Notes under the pieces: model-generated
The model's input: only the letters and a program-made list of their open reading frames with translations
The model's database searches: none
Told to the model about the DNA's origin: nothing
Origin: Acidovorax sp. 107
GTDB lineage: Bacteria > Pseudomonadota > Gammaproteobacteria > Burkholderiales > Burkholderiaceae_C
Assembly (NCBI RefSeq): GCF_003058055.1
Contig: NZ_QBTZ01000001.1
Span: 374,501-438,500, forward strand
Direction of reading: 5' to 3'
DNA: 64,000 nt
In this document: positions 19,005 to 28,218 of the stretch, one piece after another
Position numbering within the stretch: the stretch's first letter is position 1
How the letters are laid out: each line of letters opens with the position of its first letter
Position numbers and translations under genes: made by a program

Positions 19005-19031
19005 TTAGCACTCTCTGTGATTGAGTGCTAA
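19005..19031 (-). promoter_or_regulatory. CIRCE operator (HrcA site) upstream of rpoH
   Basis: TTAGCACTC-N9-GAGTGCTAA, an exact match to the CIRCE inverted repeat bound by the heat-shock repressor HrcA. On the minus strand a possible promoter overlaps it (TTAGCA, 18-bp spacer, TAACAT with an upstream TG), so repressor binding would block RNA polymerase directly. The promoter reading is inference; the operator match is plain in the sequence. Confidence 0.93.
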
Positions 19032-19089
19032 GCCCGGAGTTCCCGTCGGGTTGCTCATCGAAACCCTTTGACATAATTTGAGCGAAATC

Positions 19090-19140
19090 GCCATCAGGTG
19101 CCAGTGAATCATGTCTTTGTAGCTATACAAATAATAGTAA
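19090..19140 (-). repeat. Dispersed palindromic repeat, copy 2
   Basis: Minus-orientation copy: core 19090-19126 (ATAGCTAC...CATGATTCACTGGC...), matching copy 7 at about 26 of 37 positions, plus the outer arm TAGCTATACAAATAATAGTA. It lies upstream of rpoH and just past the end of the EF-hand-like gene. Confidence 0.65.
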
Positions 19141-19161
19141 ACGACCACCCCGCCACCTCTT

Positions 19162-20235
19162 TTAGACAGTCAGATCTACCTGCTGCACCGTGCCTGCGCC
19201 GCCGTTTTCCCGTAGGTAGGCGCTGGTGGACCGCACCGTGCCCAGACTGGCGTTGTCGGCGGTGCGCAGGGCAAACGGGGTGGCTACGGCACGGGTGGAC
19301 AGTGCGCCCACGCCTGCGTCGGCCAGGGTACGCAGGTTGCCGGCTCCCTCGGCCTCAGGCGTCCATACCTGCAGCTGCTGGAACACAGGGTCCGCCTCGT
19401 CAATCCAGCCGTTGCCGTCGCTGTCGTATACGGCCAGTTCGGCAAAGCCGTTGCCGGTGCCGGGGCCAAACAGCTCCTGACCGTTGTCGATGCGGCCGTT
19501 GTGGTTCAGGTCCAGAGCCAGGTAGCCTCGGTTGCCTGCCAGCAGGGGCACGTTTTCGGTCTGGCCGTCGCTGTCGAGGTCGAACGCAAAGCGCAGGTTT
19601 TGCAGCTGCGCAGCCGATCCGTCGAAGTTGATGACCAGCGGGTCTACCGCCGCAGCGTCGCCCAGGCGCAGGCTGAACGACGATTCCTGGCGGTAGCTGC
19701 GCTGCATGTCCAGCTGCAGGCTGAAGCGGATTTCCTGCCCGTCGGCAGTGCGCACCATGCCCTGGGCGGCGAACTGGGTGTTTTCGGTTTCTACGACCAC
19801 CTCGCGTTGCTCCACCACCAGGCCCCACCCGGCACGGGGGCGACCTGCATCGGCGGGCGGCGGTGTGGGTGGGCGATTCGCGGGTGTGGCGGATCCTGAT
19901 GGAGCCGGTTCCGTCTGGCCGGTGTACACCTGCACCTGCACGCCCGTCATGCGAGCGATGAGGTCGCGGATCATGGCCAGTTGGGGCGTCAGGCCGTCGT
20001 CCGGGCCGCTATTGGACACGGCATCTGCGGCAGGGGTGGAGGCGGCGGCCTCCTGGGCGGCGCGGGCCAGGCGCGCGCCGCTGGAGATCTGTACCGCCGG
20101 GGCCGCTCGGGCGAGGCCAGGGGCGCTGGCGGGGCGGCGATCGCTCACCCAGGCTTCGACGCGGCTGCTTTGGGTGTGCACACGGCTGGCCACATGCTGG
20201 GCCTGCATCTGCAGGGCGGACGATTCAATCTTCAT
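19162..20235 (-). CDS. Hypothetical protein with EF-hand-like calcium loops
   Basis: A 357-residue protein without a recognisable signal peptide. The N-terminal 120 residues are Ala/Pro-rich. The C-terminal third carries DxDxDG-type loops: DLDSDGQTENVP, DLNHNGRIDNGQELFG and DSDGNGWIDEADPVF, a pattern of calcium-binding EF-hand or VCBS/dockerin-like repeats seen in large secreted betaproteobacterial proteins. Start ATG 20235 has a strong site (ggaggt, 8 bp). Export route and function unknown; it could be a type I or type III related secreted protein, but nothing nearby supports either. Confidence 0.65.
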   Translation of the reverse strand: MKIESSALQMQAQHVASRVHTQSSRVEAWVSDRRPASAPGLARAAPAVQISSGARLARAAQEAAASTPAADAVSNSGPDDGLTPQLAMIRDLIARMTGVQVQVYTGQTEPAPSGSATPANRPPTPPPADAGRPRAGWGLVVEQREVVVETENTQFAAQGMVRTADGQEIRFSLQLDMQRSYRQESSFSLRLGDAAAVDPLVINFDGSAAQLQNLRFAFDLDSDGQTENVPLLAGNRGYLALDLNHNGRIDNGQELFGPGTGNGFAELAVYDSDGNGWIDEADPVFQQLQVWTPEAEGAGNLRTLADAGVGALSTRAVATPFALRTADNASLGTVRSTSAYLRENGGAGTVQQVDLTV

Positions 20236-20350
20236 GAGATACCTCCACGGCTTCCACAGAGGGATATCGACGCCCTGGGCCCAGAACTTGAATCCTGCTT
20301 TTCCTGTTGCCGTGGCCCAATGGACAGAGCAGGGGCGGCGCCAACCCCAG

Positions 20351-22999
20351 CTACACGCCCTGCCGCACCCGGCTTTCAAAGTCTTCCAGCGTGAGCGGGC
20401 GGCCAAACAGGTAGCCCTGAAAGGCCTGACAGCCATGGGCCAGCAGAAACTGGTGGTGGGCGGTGGTCTCCACCCCCTCGGCAATCACGGACAGGCCAAG
20501 GCTGCCGGCCAGCGCAATGATGGACCGGGCGATGGCTGCGTCGCTGGCGTCCAGCAGCACGTCGCGCACAAAGCCCTGGTCGATCTTGATCTGGTCGAGC
20601 GGCAGGCGCTTGAGGTAGCTGAGCGACGAGTAACCCGTGCCAAAGTCGTCCAGCGAAAACCCCAGGCCATGGGCCTTCAGGGCGCGCATGGTGGCGATCA
20701 CGCTGTCCACGTTGTCCAGCAGCAGGCTTTCGGTCAGTTCCAGCTTGATCTGCGCAGGGTTGGCACCGGTCTGTCGCACCAGTGCCAACACCTGCGTCAC
20801 AAAATCGTCCTGCAGAAACTGGCGCGCGCTCACGTTGATGGCCAGGCTCAGGTGTGCAAACAGCGGGTCGTGCTGCCAACGGGCTTGCTGGCGCAGTGCG
20901 GTTTCCATGACCCAGTGGCCCAGCGGCAGGATCAGGCCCGACTCTTCGGCCAGCGGTATGAACTCCGAGGGCGGCACCATGCCCTGCACCGGGTGCTGCC
21001 AGCGCACCAGGGCCTCGGCGCCGGTCACTTGCCCCTGGCTGTCCACCTGAGGCTGGTACAGCAGCAGGAACTGCGCGTGCCGCAAGCCGTTGTGCAGCTC
21101 GGTCTCCAGCAGGGCGCGGCGGTTCACGGCCTGCTGCATATCCGGGTCAAAAAAACGCAGCGTGTTGCGCCCGGCGTCCTTGGCGCGGTACATGGCCATG
21201 TCGGCCTGCTTGAGCACTTCGTCCACCGAGTCGCGCTGGTGGGTGAGCAGCGTCACCCCAATGCTGGCCGTGAAGTGGTGTTCGTGCCCCGCCAGCTCAT
21301 ACGGCTGGCGCAGCTGCGCCAGGATCAGCTCGCCCAGCGTGCGCGCCTGCGCGGCGGCCTCGGGGGCGTCGCTGCTCAGGTTCTGCAGCACCACCACAAA
21401 CTCGTCACCCCCCAGGCGGGCCACGGTGTCCTGCTCGCGCACGCAGCTGCGCAGGCGCTGGGCGACGTCCTTGAGCAGCAGGTCGCCCACCTCGTGCCCC
21501 CGGGTGTCGTTCAAGGTCTTGAAGTTGTCCAGGTCCACAAACAGCACGGCCGTGGTCAGACCCGAGCGTGCGCCGTTGGCCAGCACCTGCTGCAGCCGGT
21601 CCACCAGCAGGCGGCGGTTGGGCAGTTGCGTGAGTGCGTCGTAGAACGCCAGGTAGCGTGCCTCGTCCTCGGCGGCCTTGCGGCCCGAGATGTCGATGTC
21701 GATGCAGAACATCTCCGGGGGGTGGCCGGGCACCTGGATGTAGGCGTGGCTGGAGAACACATGCACCGGCGTGCCGTCCTTGCGCCGCAATTGCAGCTCA
21801 CCGGCCGGAATCACCTCGCCGGTGGCGAACATGTGCTGCATGTGGGCCCGCACGTCGTCGCGCATGGGCGGGGGGATGATGAGGTCGAGCAGGTTGCCGC
21901 CCAGGGCTTCTTCGGCGGTGTAGCCGTACAGTTGTTCGGACGCCTGGTTCCAGTAGCTGGTGGTGCCGTCCTGCAGGTAACCCTGTACCGAGATGGACGG
22001 GATATTGCGCAGCAGCGAGCGAAAGCGGAGTTCGGATTCGCGCAGCGCACTCTCTGCCTGCTTGCGGTTGGTGATGTCCCGGGCCAGGAACACCACGGCC
22101 GCCTGGCCGCCCACCTGCACGCCCAGGGGCTGGGTGCGCCCTTCAAACTGGCGCAGTCCCGACAGGGTCTGCATCTCGTATTCCACGCTGTGGGTCTGGC
22201 CGGACTGCAGTGTGTCGCGGATGAGCGCCATGAACCGTTCGGCCTGCTCGGCGGGTAGCACGTCGTGCAGCCGCTTGCCCACCAGCACCGGTGCGCTGGC
22301 GGCCAGCGCGTCGTCGTCGGGAGACAGCACCTCCACATAGCGGCCCTGGGCGTCCAGCACCAGCAGCACATCCGGGATGGCCTGCGTGATGGCGCGCAGG
22401 CGCGCGGCCGTGCCGATCAATGCGCGTTCGGTGGCCATGCGCTGCTCCACATCGTGCAGCAGCAGGCCCAGTACCACGGTGGCCGGGGTGAAGGTCAGCA
22501 GGTAGGGCAGGGCCAGCGTCTGGTTGATGCGCTGCGCCACTTCGGCAGGCAGTAGCTGAAACAGCGCAATCACCGCCGTGTGCAGCAGCAGCCCAAACAG
22601 CGCAAGGGCAACGGGTTCCACCCCCAGCCGCCCCCGGGCGCGGCCTTCGCGGTACACCAGCCCGAGCGCGGTGCACAGGCCGATCACCATCAGGCCTACC
22701 TCGGCGCCCGCGCCACCCAGCCAGAGGCGGCCGGTGGCCGCCATCAGCGCGGCAATGCCCGCCACCAGCGGGCCGCCGAACAGGCCCGCCATGCTCAGCA
22801 CCACCGAGCGCGCATCGAAGATCACACCCGGCATCAGCACCACCGGGATGAGCATGCCCACCACGCAGATGCCGCCGAAGATCAGCCCTGAAAAGACCTG
22901 GCCCACCCACGGGTGCTGGCGCCAGACGCGGATGTTGAAACCATGCAGAAAGCACAGCGCCAGCAGCAGCGCAACGCCTTTGACCAGCTCAATGAACAT
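20351..22999 (-). CDS. Membrane PAS-GGDEF-EAL protein with LytS-type 5TM sensor
   Basis: An 882-residue inner-membrane protein. The N-terminal 200 residues contain about six hydrophobic segments resembling the 5TM-5TMR_LYT sensor of LytS histidine kinases (SMAGLFGGPLVAGIAALMAA). Two PAS domains follow (about 205-320 and 330-450), then GGDEF and EAL. GGDEF is intact with an upstream I-site REQD. EAL keeps EALVRW, ELTESLLL, DDFGTGYSS, QIKIDQGF and AEGVETT. Both c-di-GMP synthesis and breakdown are possible. It stands alone, with ftsY upstream separated by a terminator hairpin. Confidence 0.92.
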   Translation of the reverse strand: MFIELVKGVALLLALCFLHGFNIRVWRQHPWVGQVFSGLIFGGICVVGMLIPVVLMPGVIFDARSVVLSMAGLFGGPLVAGIAALMAATGRLWLGGAGAEVGLMVIGLCTALGLVYREGRARGRLGVEPVALALFGLLLHTAVIALFQLLPAEVAQRINQTLALPYLLTFTPATVVLGLLLHDVEQRMATERALIGTAARLRAITQAIPDVLLVLDAQGRYVEVLSPDDDALAASAPVLVGKRLHDVLPAEQAERFMALIRDTLQSGQTHSVEYEMQTLSGLRQFEGRTQPLGVQVGGQAAVVFLARDITNRKQAESALRESELRFRSLLRNIPSISVQGYLQDGTTSYWNQASEQLYGYTAEEALGGNLLDLIIPPPMRDDVRAHMQHMFATGEVIPAGELQLRRKDGTPVHVFSSHAYIQVPGHPPEMFCIDIDISGRKAAEDEARYLAFYDALTQLPNRRLLVDRLQQVLANGARSGLTTAVLFVDLDNFKTLNDTRGHEVGDLLLKDVAQRLRSCVREQDTVARLGGDEFVVVLQNLSSDAPEAAAQARTLGELILAQLRQPYELAGHEHHFTASIGVTLLTHQRDSVDEVLKQADMAMYRAKDAGRNTLRFFDPDMQQAVNRRALLETELHNGLRHAQFLLLYQPQVDSQGQVTGAEALVRWQHPVQGMVPPSEFIPLAEESGLILPLGHWVMETALRQQARWQHDPLFAHLSLAINVSARQFLQDDFVTQVLALVRQTGANPAQIKLELTESLLLDNVDSVIATMRALKAHGLGFSLDDFGTGYSSLSYLKRLPLDQIKIDQGFVRDVLLDASDAAIARSIIALAGSLGLSVIAEGVETTAHHQFLLAHGCQAFQGYLFGRPLTLEDFESRVRQGV

Positions 23000-23063
23000 G
23001 GGCCTCCGTGCATTTCCAGGGGAAAGCCCATGATGGAGGAAACGTTGCGATCCGTAAATGTGT

Positions 23064-23087
23064 AAATGGCCCCGGATGGGGCCATTT
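23064..23087 (-). terminator. Hairpin terminator after ftsY
   Basis: Perfect 10-bp stem AAATGGCCCC / GGGGCCATTT with a four-base loop, about 28 bp past the ftsY stop and 64 bp before the GGDEF/EAL start. Confidence 0.75.
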
Positions 23088-23114
23088 CTGAGGGGAAGGC
23101 TGTGCCGCTGCGGC

Positions 23115-24539
23115 TCAGCTCAGCAAAGCCTGGGCGAATTCGCGGGCGCTGAAGGTTTCCAGGTCTTCGAGCTTTTCGCCCACACCGATGAAATACACCG
23201 GAATGGGGCGCTCCTGCGCAATGGCCGCCAGCACGCCGCCCTTGGCCGTGCCGTCGAGCTTGGTCACGATGAGGCCGGTGAGCTGCAGCGCGTCGTCGAA
23301 TGCGCGCACCTGGGCCAGTGCGTTCTGGCCGGTGTTGCCGTCGATCACCAGCAGCACCTCGTGGGGGGCTGTGGCGTCGGCCTTGGTCACCACGCGGCGG
23401 ATCTTCTTCAGCTCTTCCATCAAGTGCAGCTGCGTGGGCAGGCGGCCGGCGGTGTCCACCAGCACGACGTCCTTGCCGCGCGCCTTGCCAGCGGTGACGG
23501 CGTCAAAGCTCACGGCAGCGGGGTCGCCGCCTTCCTGGCTCACGATCTCGACCGTGTTGCGGTCGGCCCACACGCCCAGCTGCTCGCGCGCAGCGGCGCG
23601 GAAGGTGTCTGCCGCCGCTAACAGCACGGCGGCACCTTCGTCTGCCAGGTGTTTGGTGAGCTTGCCGATCGACGTGGTCTTGCCCGCGCCATTGACGCCC
23701 GCCACCATGATCACGGTGGGCGTGTGCTCGCCAATAACCAGGGCTTTTTCGAGCGGGCGCAGCAGATCGGCCAGTGCATCGGCCAGCAGGCCCTTGACGG
23801 CCGCAGGGTCGGTGGTCTTGCTGTCCTTGACGCGGCGCTTGAGGTCCGTCAGCAGATGCGTGGTGGCCTTCACGCCGGTGTCGGCCATCAGCAGGGCCTC
23901 TTCCAGCTCTTCATAGAGCGCGTCGTCAATCTGGGTGCCGGTGAAGACCGTGGCAATGCTGGTGCCGGTCTTGCGCAGGCCGGCCTTGAGGCGGTCGAGC
24001 CAGCCTTTGCGCTCGGGCGCCGGTGCAGGGTGAGCAGCCGAGGCCACGGGTGCCGCCACGGGCGCAGGCGTTGGCGTGACGGGCGCGGGCGTAGCAACCG
24101 GCGCGGGTGCGGCAACGGGAACCGGGGGCGCGACGGGGGGCAATGCAGGGCTTGCGGCCACTGGGGCAGCGGCCGGTACGGTGACTGCAGGCGCAGCAGG
24201 GGGCGGTGTGACGACCGGCGCCACCGGTGGCATCGCCACGGGCGATGGAGGGGGCTCGATAGCGGGCGCGGGTGCTGTGGGGGGCGGCGCAGCGGGCTCC
24301 GGAGCTTTGCTGCCAAACGGGTTGCGCAGCCAGCCAAAGCCTGCCGGGGCAGGTGCTGCAGCGGGAGCCGCTGGGATCGGCGCAGGTGCGATGGGGGTAG
24401 CCACGGGCGGCGTGGCGGGCGGGGGGGGCGCCATTGGCGCATCCACAGCGGGCGCCGGTGCGCCTACCGGCTGGGCCGGAGCGGGCGCATCGGTGGGGGC
24501 GGGCGAAGGAGCGGGCTTTTTCTTGAAAAAACTGAACAT
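23115..24539 (-). CDS. ftsY: Signal recognition particle receptor FtsY
   Basis: A 474-residue SRP receptor GTPase that docks ribosome-SRP complexes at the membrane. After MFSFFKKK comes an Ala/Pro-rich linker of about 155 residues, the low-complexity counterpart of the acidic A domain. The N domain starts at GWLDRLKAGLRKTGTS. G motifs: GVNGAGKTTSIGKL (P-loop), DTAGRLPTQ and TKLDGTAKGG; a GxGE element (GVGEKLEDL) is near the end. The ATG at 24539 is favoured over a longer frame because MFSFFKKK is the family start. The divergent M16 gene begins only 28 bp away. Confidence 0.96.
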   Translation of the reverse strand: MFSFFKKKPAPSPAPTDAPAPAQPVGAPAPAVDAPMAPPPPATPPVATPIAPAPIPAAPAAAPAPAGFGWLRNPFGSKAPEPAAPPPTAPAPAIEPPPSPVAMPPVAPVVTPPPAAPAVTVPAAAPVAASPALPPVAPPVPVAAPAPVATPAPVTPTPAPVAAPVASAAHPAPAPERKGWLDRLKAGLRKTGTSIATVFTGTQIDDALYEELEEALLMADTGVKATTHLLTDLKRRVKDSKTTDPAAVKGLLADALADLLRPLEKALVIGEHTPTVIMVAGVNGAGKTTSIGKLTKHLADEGAAVLLAAADTFRAAAREQLGVWADRNTVEIVSQEGGDPAAVSFDAVTAGKARGKDVVLVDTAGRLPTQLHLMEELKKIRRVVTKADATAPHEVLLVIDGNTGQNALAQVRAFDDALQLTGLIVTKLDGTAKGGVLAAIAQERPIPVYFIGVGEKLEDLETFSAREFAQALLS

Positions 24540-24567
24540 TGGCGGGTTCTTAGAATCTCCCCATTCT

Positions 24568-26001
24568 ATGAAACGCGCTTTCACCCTTCTGGGCCTGCTG
24601 GCCTGCCTCTCGTCCGGGGCTGCCTTCGCGGCCACCACCCCGGTGTCTCAACCCTCCAGCGCGCCGTCCGCCACGGCCTCTGGCGCGCAGCAGTTCACCC
24701 TCAAGAACGGCATGCAACTCATCGTGCAGCCCGACCGCCGTGCCCCGACGGCGGTGCACATGGTCTGGGTGCGTGTGGGCTCGATGGACGAGGTGGACGG
24801 CACCTCGGGTGTGGCCCATGCGCTGGAGCACATGATGTTCAAGGGCACCAAGACCTTGCCGCCGGGCGAGTTCTCGCGCCGCGTGGCGGCGCTGGGTGGG
24901 CGGGAGAACGCATTCACCAGCCGCGACTACACCGGCTACTACCAGCAGATCCCGTCCAACCGGCTGGAAGACGTCATGAAGCTCGAATCGGACCGGTTTG
25001 CCCACAACCACTGGCCCGACGAGGAGTTCAAGAAAGAGATCGAGGTCGTCAAGGAAGAGCGCCGCCTGCGCACCGAAGACCAGCCCCGCGCCATGCTGGC
25101 CGAGCAACTGTTTGCCGCCACCTTCAACGCGTCGCCCTACCGCCGCCCCATCGTGGGATGGATGAGCGACCTGGACGCGATGACGCCCGACGACGTGCGC
25201 GCCTTCCACCGCCAGTGGTACACACCCACCAACGCCGCCGTGGTAGTAGCGGGCGATGTGGATGTGGCCCAGGTGCGTGCGCTGGCCGAGAAGTATTACG
25301 GCAGCCTGCCCGTGCACGCGCTGCCCGCGCGCAAACCGCGCACCGAGCCCGAGCAGAAGGGCCTGCGCCGCATCGCCGTCAAGGCCCCGGCCGAGCAGTC
25401 CTACGTGGCCCTGGCCTTCCGCGCGCCCAGTCTGGACCGCGTGGACAACCTCACCGACGAAGACCGCGATGCCCTCGCGCTGATGGTGCTGTCGGCCGTG
25501 TTCAACGGCTACGACGGTGCCCGGCTGGACCGCGCACTGACCCAGGGGCCCAACCGCGTGGCCGACAGCGCCAGCAGCTCCGCCATGGTCACGGGGCGCG
25601 GCCCCAGCCTGTTCATGCTCAGCGGCGTGCCCGCTGCAGGCAAGACCGCCCAGCAGGTCGAAGACGCGCTGCGCGCCGAGGTGACCCGGGTGGCAAAGGA
25701 TGGTGTGAGCGAGGCCGAGCTGAACCGCGTCAAGACGCAATGGATCGCCTCGACCGTGTACGAGCGCGACTCGGTGATGAGCCAGGCGCAAGAGCTGGGC
25801 GGCAACTGGGTGCAGGGCTTTCCGCTGGATGCCAACGAGCGCCTGCTGGCCCTGCTGCGCACCGTGACCCCGGCGCAGGTGCAGGCCGTTGCCGCCAAGT
25901 ATTTTGGTGACGACCAGCTCACCGTGGCCACCCTGCTGCCCCAGCCGCTGGACGCCCCTCGTGCCCGCCCCCAGTTGCCTGCGGGCGCTGCCATCCGCTG
26001 A
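24568..26001 (+). CDS. M16 family zinc metallopeptidase (catalytic subunit)
   Basis: A 477-residue secreted pitrilysin-family peptidase with a signal peptide cleaved near AAFA. The inverted zinc motif is HALEH (H84, E87, H88), with the distal glutamate in EIEVVKEERR, so it should be active. Paired M16A and M16B genes often form heterodimers, one half catalytic and one not. The partner follows 22 bp downstream. The start has a possible -10 TAGAAT only about 12 bp upstream of the ATG, so the 5' leader may be very short. Substrate unknown. Confidence 0.92.
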   Translation: MKRAFTLLGLLACLSSGAAFAATTPVSQPSSAPSATASGAQQFTLKNGMQLIVQPDRRAPTAVHMVWVRVGSMDEVDGTSGVAHALEHMMFKGTKTLPPGEFSRRVAALGGRENAFTSRDYTGYYQQIPSNRLEDVMKLESDRFAHNHWPDEEFKKEIEVVKEERRLRTEDQPRAMLAEQLFAATFNASPYRRPIVGWMSDLDAMTPDDVRAFHRQWYTPTNAAVVVAGDVDVAQVRALAEKYYGSLPVHALPARKPRTEPEQKGLRRIAVKAPAEQSYVALAFRAPSLDRVDNLTDEDRDALALMVLSAVFNGYDGARLDRALTQGPNRVADSASSSAMVTGRGPSLFMLSGVPAAGKTAQQVEDALRAEVTRVAKDGVSEAELNRVKTQWIASTVYERDSVMSQAQELGGNWVQGFPLDANERLLALLRTVTPAQVQAVAAKYFGDDQLTVATLLPQPLDAPRARPQLPAGAAIR

Positions 26002-26023
26002 AACCGCCCTGCGGAAACTGCCC

Positions 26024-27382
26024 ATGATTACTATCAAAAACATAGCTGTCCGTGCTTTATGCACTAGCGCTATCGCCCTTTTTTCTTCCAATTCGGCCTG
26101 GGCGCTGCTGCCCATCCAGCACTGGACGGAGCCCAATGGGGCCAAGGTCTACCTGGTCGAAAGCCCGGTCATCCCCATGGTGGATGTGCAGATCGACTTT
26201 GACGCCGGCACGCGCCGCGACCCGGCAGGCCAGTCCGGCCTGGCCAATGCGGTGGCGGCCATGGCGAGCAAGGGCGTGAAAGCCGGGCGCGACGCCACAG
26301 CCGAGCCCGCGCTGGACGAAAACGGCCTGGGCGAGGCCTGGGCCGACCTGGGCGCCAGCTTTGAAGCCAATGCCGACAACGACACACTGCACTACGTGCT
26401 GCGCTCGCTGACCGACCCGCCGCTGCTGGAGCGCGCCGCACGCCTGGCGGCCCGCCAGATTGCCGAGCCCGTGACGACCGACGACGTCTGGCAACGCGAT
26501 CGCGCCCGCTGGAGCGCCAGCCTGAAGGAAGCCAACACGCGCCCCGCCACCGTCGCCAACCATGCGTTTGCCGCTGCGGTGTATGGCAGCCACCCCTATG
26601 GCGTACGCACCACCGAAGAGACGCTGGCCCGCATCAGCGTGGCCGACATGCAGGCCTTTCACGCACAGTACGTGGCCGCCTGCCGCGCCAAGGTCAGCAT
26701 CGTGGGCGCTGTATCGCGCGCCCAGGCGCAGACACTGGTGGCCACGCTGCTGTCGCGCCTGCCCGCCACTGCAGGCTGCGCACCGCTTCCGCCGGTGGGC
26801 GAGGTGGCGGCGCTGACGGCACCTGCCGAGAAGGCTATCCCGTTCGCGTCGGCCCAGGCCCATGTGCTGATCGGCCAGCCGGGCTTCCAACGCCGCGACC
26901 CGGATTTCCTCGCGCTGCTGGTGGGCAACCACATCCTGGGCGGCGGCGGTTTTGTCTCGCGCCTGACCCACGAGGTGCGCGAAAAGCGCGGCCTCTCCTA
27001 CAGCGTCTACAGCTACTTTGCCCCTGGTCTGCACGCCGGGGCCTTCAGCGTGGGCCTGCAGACGCGCCCCGACCAGGCCGTCCAGGCCGTGCAGGTCTCG
27101 CGCGACGTGATCGCCCGCTTTCTGGCCGAAGGCCCCTCCGAGGCCGAGCTGCGCGCCGCCAAGGACAACCTCATCGGCGGCTTTGCGCTGCGCATCGACA
27201 GCAACAAGAAGCTGCTGGGTAACGTGGCCAACATCGCCTGGAACGACCTGCCGTTGGACTACCTGGACCAGTGGGCCAAAAAGGTCGAGGCCCTGACGGT
27301 GGCCGACGTGCGCACCGCCATGGCCCAAAAGCTGCAGCCCGACCGCATGGTGACCGTAGTGGTGGGAGGCAAGCAGCCATGA
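26024..27382 (+). CDS. M16 family peptidase-like protein (non-catalytic partner)
   Basis: A 452-residue M16 homologue. Where the catalytic partner has HALEH, this one reads LANAVAAMASKG, so the zinc site is missing. It keeps the second-domain features LGGGGFVSRLTHEVREKRGLSYS, the glycine loop and R/Y pair that bind substrate ends in M16 heterodimers. It probably forms a chamber with the upstream protein. Codons 2-18 (ITIKNIAVRALCTSAIA) are read through a copy of the dispersed repeat and make up most of its signal peptide. It overlaps rsmD by four bases. Confidence 0.9.
   Translation: MITIKNIAVRALCTSAIALFSSNSAWALLPIQHWTEPNGAKVYLVESPVIPMVDVQIDFDAGTRRDPAGQSGLANAVAAMASKGVKAGRDATAEPALDENGLGEAWADLGASFEANADNDTLHYVLRSLTDPPLLERAARLAARQIAEPVTTDDVWQRDRARWSASLKEANTRPATVANHAFAAAVYGSHPYGVRTTEETLARISVADMQAFHAQYVAACRAKVSIVGAVSRAQAQTLVATLLSRLPATAGCAPLPPVGEVAALTAPAEKAIPFASAQAHVLIGQPGFQRRDPDFLALLVGNHILGGGGFVSRLTHEVREKRGLSYSVYSYFAPGLHAGAFSVGLQTRPDQAVQAVQVSRDVIARFLAEGPSEAELRAAKDNLIGGFALRIDSNKKLLGNVANIAWNDLPLDYLDQWAKKVEALTVADVRTAMAQKLQPDRMVTVVVGGKQP
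26029..26077 (+). repeat. Dispersed palindromic repeat, copy 3 (in M16 signal peptide)
   Basis: Outer arm TTACTATCAAAAACATAGC followed by the core (26042-26077) ending CACTAGCGCTATCGCC. It begins two bases after the ATG of the non-catalytic M16 protein and is entirely coding. Confidence 0.75.
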
Positions 27383-28086
27383 GCCGATCCACCCTGCGCG
27401 GCAGCGCCATCACCGCCGAAATCCGCAAGGCCCAAGCCGCCGCCGCTGCGGCCCCCGTGGACCCCAAGGCCGCCAAGAAAAACGCCAAGGACAAAGCTGC
27501 GGCGGCGGCCACCCCCCAGGGCGCGGGCGAAATCCGCATCATTGGCGGGCAATGGAAGCGCACCCGCCTGCCCGTGGCCCAGCGCCCCGGTCTGCGCCCC
27601 ACGCCCGACCGCGTGCGCGAAACCCTGTTCAACTGGCTGGGCCAGGACCTGGCGGGCTGGCGCTGCCTGGACGCGTTTGCTGGCACGGGCGCGCTGGGGC
27701 TCGAAGCCGCCTCGCGCGGCGCCGCATCGGTGCTGCTGGTGGAAAACGATGCGGCCCTGGTCGCCCAGTTGCAGGTGCTGCAGGCCAAACTGCAGGCCAG
27801 CGCCGTGCGCGTGCAGCGGGGTGATGGCGTGTCTGCACTGAAGCAGGCCGCACCCGCCAGCCTGGACCTGGTGCTGCTGGACCCGCCGTTCGATGGTGAC
27901 CTGTTTGCGCCCGCGCTGCAGGCGGCGGCCCAGGCTGTGGCCGCTCAAGGCTTCATCTACCTCGAAGCCCCCCGCGCTTGGACGGACGACGAACTGGCGG
28001 CGAACGGCCTGGCCGTGTACCGGCATCTGAAGGCGGGCGCTGTGCACGCGCACCTGCTGCGCCCCATGGTGGCCGCCGCAGCCTGA
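27379..28086 (+). CDS. rsmD: 16S rRNA (guanine(966)-N(2))-methyltransferase RsmD
   Basis: A 235-residue SAM methyltransferase that modifies G966 in the 30S head. IIGGQWKRTRLPV and RPTPDRVRETLFNWL are the family opening. CLDAFAGTGALGLEAASRGA is SAM motif I, and LDPPF the catalytic motif IV. It has a 50-residue Ala/Lys-rich N-terminal extension not present in E. coli RsmD. Start overlaps the M16 stop (ATGA). coaD follows, a pairing (rsmD-coaD) widespread in bacteria. Confidence 0.95.
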   Translation: MSRSTLRGSAITAEIRKAQAAAAAAPVDPKAAKKNAKDKAAAAATPQGAGEIRIIGGQWKRTRLPVAQRPGLRPTPDRVRETLFNWLGQDLAGWRCLDAFAGTGALGLEAASRGAASVLLVENDAALVAQLQVLQAKLQASAVRVQRGDGVSALKQAAPASLDLVLLDPPFDGDLFAPALQAAAQAVAAQGFIYLEAPRAWTDDELAANGLAVYRHLKAGAVHAHLLRPMVAAAA

Positions 28087-28218
28087 GCCCGCACCGGTTC
28101 ATGTTGCACTGCACTGCATAATGCGCGCACGCGGCCCGCAGGCCCGGCAGAACGGGTGATTCACCTGCTCCCCGGGCCCGGGCCAACGTCCATACAGCCA
28201 GACAGGAGACAACCAGCC

